A DNA stretch of 40,200 bases from the NCBI GenBank assembly GCA_944384415.1, contig CALWTF010000007.1, positions 1 to 40,200 of the forward strand, given 5' to 3'. The stretch comes from an uncultured Clostridia bacterium. Lineage in GTDB: Bacteria > Bacillota > Clostridia > Christensenellales > UBA1242. The notes under the pieces are model-generated. The model had not been told where the DNA came from, made no database searches, and saw only the letters and a program-made list of their open reading frames with translations. The position numbers and the translations under genes are program-made. Shown piece after piece: positions 8,814 through 15,810 of the stretch; the first letter of the stretch is position 1; each line of letters begins with the position of its first letter.

Positions 8814-10250
8814 ATGAAAACTTTTAAAAATTATATCGTAATGGCATTATTGTTAATTATTATGCCCTGTTTTCTTGTGTTTGCTGGTTGCAATTATAAT
8901 TCTATAGGCGTTGTTTCAATTGTAAAAACAAACACAAACGGTTTAGTTGATACTTATACTATCACCTACTCTAATGGAGAAACAAGCACATTTGACATTG
9001 TAAATGGTAAAGACGGAACAGATAGCTCAATAACCATTGATGATATATATAACAAATACATTGAAGAATATGGAGACATTTCATACAAAGAATTTTTAGA
9101 ATTATATTTAAACATAGATAGCAACACTGATTTAAGCTCGGTTATTCAACAAAGTCTATTATCTTCTATGAAAGTATATTCTGAGTTTACTGTAACAACA
9201 AGTTCGGGGTTTGGTCCTTATATCACTGAAACTAAGGAAGTATCAATAAGCTCAGGCTCAGCTGTTATATACGAAATAGATTCTAATTATGCATATATAG
9301 TTACTAATTATCATGTTGTTTTTGAACAAAACGCAAATACAGATAATGGCTCAAAAATTGCTAGAAGCATACACGGATATTTATATGGAAGTGAAGATTA
9401 CCCAGTAGCAACAAGCACAACACAAAATGGTTACACGGTTTATGACTATGGTAATTATGCAATTGAGCTTGAATTCGTTGGTGGTTCAATTAGTAATGAT
9501 ATAGCAGTTTTAAAAGCACCTATTAATTCAATTTTGAAAATAAATCCTAATGTAAAAGCTGTAAAAATTGCTTCAAATTATCATGTTGGAGATACAGCTA
9601 TTGCAATTGGAAATCCTGAGGGTGAAGGCATAAGTGCAACTCAAGGAATTGTAAGTGTAGATAATGAATATATCACACTTCAAATTGATTCAACGGTACG
9701 AAGTTATCGTTCAATACGAATTGACACAGCAATTTATCCTGGAAATTCTGGTGGTGGATTGTTTAATAAAGATGGTGAATTGATAGGTATAACAAATGCT
9801 GGTGATGATGAAGACCAAAATATTAATTATGCAGTACCTATACAAATTGTAGATGCTATTTATAATAATGTTATTTATTACGCTAATGATGATGATATCA
9901 ATACAAACGGTGTTTATGCAATTAAACTTGGTATAACTGTTGAAACTGAAAACTCTAAATATGTTTATGATTCACAAGAAGGTTGTGGCGAAATTGTAGA
10001 AGATGTGATTATTTCAGAAATTGTAAATGATTCAATAGCAAGTAAACTCGGCTTACAAAACAATGATAAAATAATCTCGATAATTATAAATAATAATGAA
10101 TTTGCTATTAATAGAAGTTTTAACATTCACGATATTTTATTAACAATTCGCGAAGATGATAGTTTACAAATAAAATATTCAAGAAATTCAGAAGAATCAA
10201 CAACATCAACATATGTTGTTGCAAGTGATGATATTAGCATTGTTGATTAA
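8814..10250 (+). CDS. HtrA/DegP-like serine protease lipoprotein with PDZ domain
   Basis: 478 residues. A lipoprotein signal (hydrophobic 9-25, lipobox VFAGC) predicts anchoring on the outer face of the membrane. Residues 35-70 form a short GKDGT module seen in other surface lipoproteins of this kind of genome. The trypsin-like domain carries the triad His167 (TNYHVV), Asp229 (SNDIAVLKA) and Ser312 (PGNSGGG), and residues about 370-470 form a PDZ domain (IVNDSIASKLGLQNNDKI). It likely degrades misfolded exported proteins. HtrA proteins usually have a transmembrane anchor, so lipid anchoring is a variation. RBS AGGAG is 13 bases from the ATG, rather far; an in-frame ATT at 8808 would be better spaced but is a rare start. 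Confidence 0.9.
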   Translation: MKTFKNYIVMALLLIIMPCFLVFAGCNYNSIGVVSIVKTNTNGLVDTYTITYSNGETSTFDIVNGKDGTDSSITIDDIYNKYIEEYGDISYKEFLELYLNIDSNTDLSSVIQQSLLSSMKVYSEFTVTTSSGFGPYITETKEVSISSGSAVIYEIDSNYAYIVTNYHVVFEQNANTDNGSKIARSIHGYLYGSEDYPVATSTTQNGYTVYDYGNYAIELEFVGGSISNDIAVLKAPINSILKINPNVKAVKIASNYHVGDTAIAIGNPEGEGISATQGIVSVDNEYITLQIDSTVRSYRSIRIDTAIYPGNSGGGLFNKDGELIGITNAGDDEDQNINYAVPIQIVDAIYNNVIYYANDDDINTNGVYAIKLGITVETENSKYVYDSQEGCGEIVEDVIISEIVNDSIASKLGLQNNDKIISIIINNNEFAINRSFNIHDILLTIREDDSLQIKYSRNSEESTTSTYVVASDDISIVD

Positions 10251-10275
10251 AAATACAATATTTAATAAATAAAAC

Positions 10276-10306
10276 AAAAAAGGATAAACAAATTATCCTT
10301 TTTTTA
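10276..10306 (+). terminator. Terminator of the HtrA-like gene
   Basis: AAAAAAGGATAA, short loop, TTATCCTTTTTT: a twelve-base stem with a T run just after the stop. The A tract on the other side makes it potentially usable from the opposite strand. Confidence 0.85.
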
Positions 10307-10354
10307 TTAAATAAATTATTAATCATATAATCTTAAACTGTTTAAATTATTAGC

Positions 10355-10891
10355 TTAAAAAGATAATTTATCTACAGAATCCACAACCTCCCATTTAATT
10401 GCATTATTACTACTTAAACCATTTTTCATATTATCATTCATTTGTTGCAATAAGCCATTAAAAAAATTATCCACATTAACAATTGTTAATTTTGCATTAT
10501 GTTCTTTTGACCTTTTTGTTTCATTACAAAATAATAATTCTTCTATTGTTCCACTTCCACCAGGCATTACTATAATTTCATCACATTGTATAATTTTATT
10601 TAATCGTTCACTTTCGCTATTTACCTGTATAAATTTGTTATTAGATTCACCAACTAATTTGTTAATTATAGGAAAATCATTTGCAAAATAATTTTTAGGT
10701 ATATAAAACTCAACATTTTTACTATATTTTAAAAATTCTTTAAGTGTTAATCCCATTAATCCTTCAGCACAACCACCTTGCACATATGTGCAACCATTAA
10801 TAGCTAATATTTCACCAAGTTTTATTGCTTCATTCTTTATTTTTTCATTATTAGATATTGACATACCTTCACATACAAAAACTCTTTTCAT
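10355..10891 (-). CDS. LOG-family nucleotide-binding protein (TIGR00730-like)
   Basis: 178 residues with a Rossmann-type fold. Motifs: YVQGGCAEGLMG (about 37-47) and the PGGSGTIEE signature (110-118) of LOG proteins, which in characterised cases hydrolyse nucleoside monophosphates to base and ribose 5-phosphate (cytokinin activation in plants, purine nucleotide turnover in bacteria). The usual MHxRK motif is replaced by ESERLNK (Arg96 kept). RBS AAGGGA before the ATG. The assignment to the family is firm; the substrate is not. Confidence 0.87.
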   Translation of the reverse strand: MKRVFVCEGMSISNNEKIKNEAIKLGEILAINGCTYVQGGCAEGLMGLTLKEFLKYSKNVEFYIPKNYFANDFPIINKLVGESNNKFIQVNSESERLNKIIQCDEIIVMPGGSGTIEELLFCNETKRSKEHNAKLTIVNVDNFFNGLLQQMNDNMKNGLSSNNAIKWEVVDSVDKLSF

Positions 10892-10940
10892 TTTATTCCC
10901 TTTATTATTATATAAGTATTTATATTTTTAAAATTAAAAA

Positions 10941-10980
10941 TTTGTTCTTTGAACAAAAAAAAAGAGTATACAATACTCTT
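10941..10980 (-). terminator. Tandem terminators of the tRNA-Ala/tRNA-Ile unit
   Basis: Minus strand: AAGAGTAT, loop TGT, ATACTCTT followed by a run of T, starting at the base next to the CCA end of tRNA-Ile. A second hairpin, TTTGTTC-AAA-GAACAAA, with TTTTTAATTTT follows at once. Confidence 0.8.
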
Positions 10981-11057
10981 TGGTAGGATTGAGTGGATTC
11001 GAACCACCGACCCCCACCTTATCAGGGTGGTGCTCTAACCGACTGAGCTACAATCCT
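10981..11057 (-). tRNA. tRNA-Ile(GAU)
   Basis: 77 bases with encoded CCA. Acceptor AGGATTG pairs with CAATCCT, discriminator A. Anticodon loop CTGATAA between CCACC and GGTGG gives GAU. D-arm (GCTCAGTCGGTTAGAGC) and T-arm (GGTTCGAATCC) are canonical. It is co-transcribed downstream of tRNA-Ala. Confidence 0.97.
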
Positions 11058-11063
11058 ATAACA

Positions 11064-11080
11064 AACCGCATAAAGCGGTT
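11064..11080 (-). other. Hairpin in the spacer between the two tRNAs
   Basis: AACCGC, five-base loop, GCGGTT: a perfect six-base stem in the 35-base spacer. It lacks a proper T run, so it is more likely a processing structure than a terminator. Confidence 0.5.
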
Positions 11081-11092
11081 CAAGAATTAAAT

Positions 11093-11169
11093 TGGTGGAG
11101 ATAATCGGATTCGAACCGATGACCCCCTGCTTGCAAGGCAGGTGCTCTAGCCAGCTGAGCTATACCCCC
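11093..11169 (-). tRNA. tRNA-Ala(UGC)
   Basis: 77 bases with encoded CCA. Acceptor GGGGGTA pairs with TATCTCC using two G-U pairs. Anticodon loop CTTGCAA between CCTGC and GCAGG gives UGC. D-arm and T-arm are canonical. First gene of a two-tRNA transcript. Confidence 0.97.
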
Positions 11170-11176
11170 AAACAAA

Positions 11177-11232
11177 CTATCATAATTAAGTGATAACATA
11201 ATTATGATAGCATAGATAATAAAGATTGTCAA
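11177..11232 (-). promoter_or_regulatory. tRNA promoter overlapped by a 12-base inverted repeat
   Basis: Minus strand TTGACA (11227-11232), 17 bases, TATCAT (11204-11209). The repeat CTATCATAATTA (11177-11188) and its complement (11199-11210), ten bases apart, covers the -10 box and start site. It may be a protein-binding site or a hairpin at the 5' end of the pre-tRNA. Confidence 0.65.
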
Positions 11233-11277
11233 TAAAAAATTATAAATAATTTAAAAATATATTAAATTATAAAAATA

Positions 11278-12357
11278 TTACACAGAAATATTGTTGAACT
11301 CAAGTATACGATTTTTTATAGTATCCATAAATCTTATTACATTTTCACAATCAGCAATACAATCATCATATTTAGCTTTACAAACTATTTGCTCGGGTGT
11401 CATACTATTTGTGTTAACTATATTTCTTAGTACATCAATACAAGTATATAAGCTTTTTTGATTAGCATAATATATAGAATTATAATCTACTAAATCATTA
11501 TAAGCATTAATTATGGCCTGTTCCCCAGATGAAATTGGTCCAGAATCTTCTTCTGTTTTTAGTGGTTTAATATCTAAATATTGGTCTAATAAATATCCAC
11601 TAAGCTGAGTTATAGACTCAACTTCTTTTGTTGAATTTTGTATTGATAGATTCATATCATAAAGATAAAAAGTTGCGTAAAATTTAGTAAATTCAGTAAG
11701 TTTTGTTAAATATTCCAATTTAACTGTATTTGGCGCTAAAGCACCTGGTCTTGTTAACAATGAACTATTAAAAATATATTCCGAATAAACACTTGCAAAT
11801 TTTGTAGAAAAATTGTTAGCAGCGTTTATAGTTTCATAAAATCTTTGACAATAATTTTTAAGCTTTAATTGTTCAAGATTCCCTTGTTGATTAAACAATT
11901 CACTATCACAAACTATTTCCAACTGAGATTTTGCAATATTTAGTTGAGCAAAAGAATCTTTTAATTTTTCTAACAAATTATAAAGTTCTGTACTTTCATC
12001 TTTAGGAACCTCAACGCCTATTGTTCCACTTGATAAAAATTCTGCTGGCATAATCAAACTAGCTCTTAAAGTTGGTTCAAAAATTGCCTCATTATTTAAA
12101 TTGCTTGAAGCTAATTTAGTAAAATTATATTTAGTTTCACCACTTGAAATTGCAGAAACTAAATTATCATTATTATAAGTAATACTTATATAACCATCTT
12201 TATCAAAAAAATCTTGATTATTTGCGACCATACTTGCATAACTTGTTTTAACTTCGTCATAAGTATGACTAACACCACCACAAGCACTAAACATAAAACC
12301 AGAAACAACAAAACACAAAACTAATGTAAAACTAAAAAACAAAGTTTTTATCTTCAT
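11278..12357 (-). CDS. Lipoprotein of unknown function
   Basis: 359 residues. Signal peptide with a lipobox (hydrophobic 7-24, FMFSAC with the lipidated Cys at 26). The mature part is predicted mostly helical, without cysteine pairs of obvious structure or any catalytic motif I recognise. It begins four bases after the stop of the upstream membrane-anchored gene, whose last codons carry its AAAGGGGA ribosome site, so the two proteins are made together. I infer that the pair acts at the cell surface. No family identified. Confidence 0.75.
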   Translation of the reverse strand: MKIKTLFFSFTLVLCFVVSGFMFSACGGVSHTYDEVKTSYASMVANNQDFFDKDGYISITYNNDNLVSAISSGETKYNFTKLASSNLNNEAIFEPTLRASLIMPAEFLSSGTIGVEVPKDESTELYNLLEKLKDSFAQLNIAKSQLEIVCDSELFNQQGNLEQLKLKNYCQRFYETINAANNFSTKFASVYSEYIFNSSLLTRPGALAPNTVKLEYLTKLTEFTKFYATFYLYDMNLSIQNSTKEVESITQLSGYLLDQYLDIKPLKTEEDSGPISSGEQAIINAYNDLVDYNSIYYANQKSLYTCIDVLRNIVNTNSMTPEQIVCKAKYDDCIADCENVIRFMDTIKNRILEFNNISV

Positions 12358-12360
12358 ATA

Positions 12361-13278
12361 TCAACTATCCCCTTTGTTTAAACTAAAAAACTCATAAATT
12401 GGGTCATATAAAACTTGCTCACTAGGTGTTAAAATTTTACTATAATATGTTCCTTTGTTAATTGCGCCAAAAAATTCATCTTTGTCTATACTTTTAAAAC
12501 TTTTTAAAAAACTGTAAGCTTTGCTAGTTATATCAGATTGTTCATAAAAATTAGTTGATTTTTGCTTATTATATACTTCAACCATTTTGTCTAAATCAGT
12601 TTGTAAAATAGTATAATTGTCAGGATTGGCAACAGTGCTGGCAATCAAAGCACATTGTCTATAAATTGATTCAAGTATTGAATATTTTAACGAAGCAGAA
12701 GTGCTACCACCTAAGGAATATTTAACAACATAAGGAAATACTGTTTCATTAATTTTCACTAAAAATTTAGCCTGTTCCATAAGTTTTTGCTCAATAATTT
12801 GAAATTGACCCTTTAATTCTTGACCTTTTGCTGTAGATAAATCATTTCCTTCTTCACCAAAATCTGATTTATTTTTCCTAAAAATCTCTATAGCTTTCAA
12901 TGTTTCTGTCATAACTGATGTAAATTCGGTTAAGTTTTTATCAATTACTGAGCGAATTTCAGAATCAGTGTTTTTAACAAAATAAAATTCAGTTGCTAAT
13001 GTTTCAAATGTGAGCCAACTTGCATCATATAAACAACAAGCGATTTTATAAGAATTTCCCAAGCCATTTCCATAAGAAAGCAATTCATTATTAGAATCAT
13101 ATTCAACATATTTGTTAAAAGACTTAAATTCTTGTGTTTGAATTAGGTCAGAATAAATTGTAAAAGAACTTTTACCGAAATTGTTACGATTAATAAAATA
13201 ATAAATAATACCCGCAACTAAAGCCACTAAAATAATTACAACAATAACCCTAAAAATTATCTTTGCAGTATTCGTCAT
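12361..13278 (-). CDS. Membrane-anchored protein of unknown function
   Basis: 305 residues. One N-terminal transmembrane segment (about 7-29, IIFRVIVVIILVALVAGIIYYFI) with Lys/Arg on both sides and no lipobox; the remaining 270 residues are predicted helical and outside. RBS AAGGGAGG gives a confident start. It is the first gene of a two-gene transcript with a lipoprotein of similar size, both with helical outer domains. I do not recognise either. They could be two parts of an envelope complex. Confidence 0.75.
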   Translation of the reverse strand: MTNTAKIIFRVIVVIILVALVAGIIYYFINRNNFGKSSFTIYSDLIQTQEFKSFNKYVEYDSNNELLSYGNGLGNSYKIACCLYDASWLTFETLATEFYFVKNTDSEIRSVIDKNLTEFTSVMTETLKAIEIFRKNKSDFGEEGNDLSTAKGQELKGQFQIIEQKLMEQAKFLVKINETVFPYVVKYSLGGSTSASLKYSILESIYRQCALIASTVANPDNYTILQTDLDKMVEVYNKQKSTNFYEQSDITSKAYSFLKSFKSIDKDEFFGAINKGTYYSKILTPSEQVLYDPIYEFFSLNKGDS

Positions 13279-13313
13279 GAATACCTCCCTTTTTTAACTA
13301 AACAAGTTATAAA

Positions 13314-13343
13314 ATTTTAACATATCAGTTAAAATAATGTCAA
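13314..13343 (-). promoter_or_regulatory. Promoter of the envelope-protein pair
   Basis: Minus strand TTGACA (13338-13343), 18 bases, TAAAAT (13314-13319), about 35 bases upstream of the start at 13278. Confidence 0.6.
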
Positions 13344-13349
13344 ACAAAA

Positions 13350-13377
13350 ATAAAAAGAAGCAATTATATTGCTATCT
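13350..13377 (-). terminator. Terminator of the pseudouridine synthase gene
   Basis: AGCAAT, loop of three, ATTGCT with TTCTTTTTATTTTTG after it on the minus strand. The opposite strand also has TCTTTTTAAATTT, so it may work both ways. Confidence 0.65.
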
Positions 13378-13385
13378 TTTTAAAT

Positions 13386-14054
13386 TTATATTTTTAAAAA
13401 TTTTTCCGCACTAAGATACAACCAAGGTTTTTTATCTATTGGTGGATACATACGAAACGACATTATTTTGTTAGTTATAGGATGGTTAAGTTTTATTTCC
13501 ACCAACCACAAAGCAGTATTAGTATTTTTTGCCAAAACATCACCACCAAATAAAGCATCTCCAAATATTGGCATTTTACTTTCTGAAAGTACAAATCTTT
13601 CTTCTTGCTCATATTGCCCTTGACTTGTACACTCAACTAAACTTATTTTTTGTTTATGTTCTAACAATTTCCATTGCATATTGATTTTAAAAGCATTGCT
13701 CGTTGATTGTGGAATATGTTGCATTTTGTTATTTTTATCAAAATGCACATAGTAAGATAAAAAATCATTTTTCTTTTCATTTTCTCCAACAACAACAGCC
13801 AAATAACGACATTCAAATTTTTGTTCATCTATTTGTTCTTTTAGCCTATCTTTTGCCTTACTTGTTAAAGCAAACAACACCAAACCACCTGCAACCGTAT
13901 CAAGCTGATTGATATTTTCTAAATATGATGATTTTATATTTTTTGCTTTTAAAACTTCAATTAAATTTTCCTTTAAACCACCTTTCCCATTTATAGAAAT
14001 ATTTTGGGGTTTATAAACAATTATAATGTGATTATCAATAAATAATATTTCCAT
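13386..14054 (-). CDS. RluA-type pseudouridine synthase, divergent
   Basis: 222 residues, at the short end for the family and without an S4 domain. Order of motifs: ILFIDNHIIIVYKPQNISING near the N-terminus, then INQLDTVAGGLVLFALTSKA with the catalytic Asp52, and the C-terminal HPITNKIMSFRMYPP. The active-site motif is normally HRLD-x-T-SG; here it is NQLDTVAGG, so the usual Arg is Gln and Ser is Ala. The fold and Asp are kept, so activity is possible but target RNA is unknown. RBS AAGGAAA precedes the ATG. Confidence 0.8.
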   Translation of the reverse strand: MEILFIDNHIIIVYKPQNISINGKGGLKENLIEVLKAKNIKSSYLENINQLDTVAGGLVLFALTSKAKDRLKEQIDEQKFECRYLAVVVGENEKKNDFLSYYVHFDKNNKMQHIPQSTSNAFKINMQWKLLEHKQKISLVECTSQGQYEQEERFVLSESKMPIFGDALFGGDVLAKNTNTALWLVEIKLNHPITNKIMSFRMYPPIDKKPWLYLSAEKFLKI

Positions 14055-14109
14055 ATCATTTCCTTATTTTTGCTTTTTAACTAAATTAAAGCTTTTTATT
14101 TTAACTGTA

Positions 14110-14913
14110 TTATTCATAATCTTCTACTATTTTACTTAAATCCATTATATCACTAACAGTTAATAATATTGTTATCCTATCAAAAACACTACCACTTTTG
14201 GTAATCAAAATTGTTGAAAGTTTGCGATTATGATAAAACAAATCTAATGCTTCTTGTACTGTTAAATTTTCACCCCGTACACAATAATAAATCTCTGCAT
14301 CATTTTCTTCAAGTATTTGTTTTATTGGGGTGTTTTGAACAAATTTTTCCAAATCATTTCCCTCATGCAAAGCATTTCCTAAAACACCAATTACTCGTGC
14401 AGGTGTAGCATTTCCAATTATTTTATTGTTTTCATAAACTGGAAGAGCTTTAAAACCTGAAACACCAAATAATTCAATAGCTTTTTTAATTGGTAAATTA
14501 CTGTCAATTGTTAAAATATCTTTTCTTTGAATACTATTAATAACAAGCGGAGGTTTAGATACTAAATTTGCGATACGCTCCATTTCTTCCACTACTTCAA
14601 TATGTGGTTCAGCTATAATAACTTCATCACTACTGTTGTGTATGATAGCATTTCTTAATCTAGCATAATCTATTAATTTGTCTTCATATCTTCTTATAAC
14701 ACTGTTTAAAGAAACAGCTTTTCTAATAACATCAGAAAATGTCATATTCCTTTTAAAATTATAAACCGAACGCAAGGTTTGGTCAATTACATTATACGCA
14801 CTTATAAACCTTGTTGCATTGCTTTTTTCTTCATTAATATTCATATTTTTATCTACATTTTCATCATCTATAAAATCGTTATCTTCAAAATCTGTATTTT
14901 CATAGTTTATCAT
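14110..14913 (-). CDS. HEPN-like domain fused to a CBS pair
   Basis: 267 residues. After an acidic disordered leader (1-32), residues about 35-110 form a helical domain ending in RLRNAIIH, where Arg87 and His92 give the RxxxxH motif of HEPN ribonucleases. Residues about 125-265 form two CBS repeats (DILTIDSNLPIKKAIELF, LPVYENNKIIGNATPARVIGVL and a second copy with YYCVRGENLTVQEALDLF, STILITKSG), which usually bind adenine nucleotides. A nucleotide-gated RNA-binding or RNA-cutting protein is a fair inference but not shown. ATG at 14911-14913 is preferred over the upstream GTG. RBS AAGGTAGG. Single-gene transcript; no antitoxin-like gene is adjacent. Confidence 0.7.
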   Translation of the reverse strand: MINYENTDFEDNDFIDDENVDKNMNINEEKSNATRFISAYNVIDQTLRSVYNFKRNMTFSDVIRKAVSLNSVIRRYEDKLIDYARLRNAIIHNSSDEVIIAEPHIEVVEEMERIANLVSKPPLVINSIQRKDILTIDSNLPIKKAIELFGVSGFKALPVYENNKIIGNATPARVIGVLGNALHEGNDLEKFVQNTPIKQILEENDAEIYYCVRGENLTVQEALDLFYHNRKLSTILITKSGSVFDRITILLTVSDIMDLSKIVEDYE

Positions 14914-14936
14914 ATTCACCTACCTTATGTTTGTAA

Positions 14937-14965
14937 ATTTTATCATAATAAAACAAAAAAAACAA
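14937..14965 (-). promoter_or_regulatory. Promoter of the HEPN-CBS gene
   Basis: Minus strand TTGTTT (14960-14965), 17 bases, TAAAAT (14937-14942), about 25 bases from the start codon. Confidence 0.5.
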
Positions 14966-15026
14966 TTCTATTAACTATTTTTTCCTAATTTTTAACAAAA
15001 TAACATATATAAATATATAAAAGTGA

Positions 15027-15055
15027 TTGCAATTTTACATATTTTATTGTATAAT
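15027..15055 (+). promoter_or_regulatory. SRP RNA promoter
   Basis: TTGCAA (15027-15032), 17 bases, TATAAT (15050-15055), placing the start at about 15062, right at the SRP RNA 5' end. Confidence 0.85.
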
Positions 15056-15062
15056 ATATGTA

Positions 15063-15330
15063 CTGTGCTAGACGGGGAGCTAGCGGTGCCCTGTACCTGC
15101 AATCCGCTATAGCAGGGTTGAATAGCTTGTGCGGGAATTTTTTAGGGTAATTTTTCCTGTAAAAATAATGTTGAACATAAGGTCTTGTGCAATAGTTTGC
15201 TATGAACCATGTCAGGGTCGGAAGACAGCAGCATTAAGTAGATTAAATTATGTGCCATAAGGTAGCCTTGTGGGAGTTGTTTTTACAACGATAATTATTT
15301 TAAATATTTTCAAAACAGGCTTGCACAGTT
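15063..15330 (+). ncRNA. ffs: Signal recognition particle RNA, large bacterial type
   Basis: About 268 bases, the size of the Bacillus and Clostridium scRNA with an Alu domain. The 5' CTGTGC and 3' GCACAG close the molecule. The Alu region has CGGTGCCCTGTA and the loop TGCAATCCGCTATAGCAGGG, as in Bacillus. Domain IV, which binds Ffh, reads GTCAGGGTCGGAAGACAGCA with a GGAA tetraloop. T6 follows the 3' end. It guides ribosomes making membrane and exported proteins to the membrane. Confidence 0.96.
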
Positions 15331-15384
15331 TTTTAAAAAAATAATTTTAATTTATATAAATAAAATTTTTAACTATTTTAAACT

Positions 15385-15416
15385 AAAAAGCGAAGATTTA
15401 ATAATCTTCGCTTTTT
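15385..15416. terminator. Strong bidirectional terminator
   Basis: A perfect 14-base stem, AAAAAGCGAAGATT and its complement, with a four-base loop and A/T tails. It follows the SRP RNA on the plus strand and the DUF4177 gene on the minus strand. Confidence 0.9.
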
Positions 15417-15447
15417 GGTTATTTGTTAAATTATATAATTTGTGTTA

Positions 15448-15600
15448 TTAATCAATTTTGCGCTCATATGTAACAATAACACCAAGCCCCAATCCTTCAT
15501 TTGGAGAAACTGAAATAACTCTCCAGCCTTCTTTTGCTAATTTATTCATTGATTCTTCCGCATATCTAATCTTATACCTTACCACTTTATATTCAAACAT
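15448..15600 (-). CDS. DUF4177-type mini-protein
   Basis: 50 residues, easily missed. It begins MFEYKVVRYK and contains MNKLAKEGWRVISVSPNEG, then VIVTYERKID. The FEYK start, the LN-x-LAKEGW core and the final aromatic ERK strand match the small DUF4177 family, which has no known function and is common in Bacillota. A strong AGGAG lies six bases ahead of the ATG and a terminator follows. It is transcribed alone or from glmS readthrough 210 bases upstream; I see nothing else in that gap. Confidence 0.82.
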   Translation of the reverse strand: MFEYKVVRYKIRYAEESMNKLAKEGWRVISVSPNEGLGLGVIVTYERKID

Positions 15601-15810
15601 ATTTAACTCCTTTTTTAATAATATTTATTCGTTTGTTTAAAACATAAGTATTATAACATATAAATTAGTTAAATTCTTATAATTTATAAAAAAATTAAAA
15701 ATATTACCAATAAGAATAAAAATGTTTGTTGTGTTAATTAAAAAATGTAACAATAAAGCAACTTTTTATTTTTTAGTAAATATGACAGTAATAAATCATC
15801 TTTTTATTTT

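Noticed and set aside
15458..15640. Plus-strand 60-codon open frame
   Set aside because: It is the complement of the DUF4177 gene, which has the better ribosome site, family match and terminator.
15601..15810. Search for a further small gene between DUF4177 and glmS
   Set aside because: No start codon with a ribosome site or protein-like reading frame is seen on either strand; the gap is plain AT-rich DNA.
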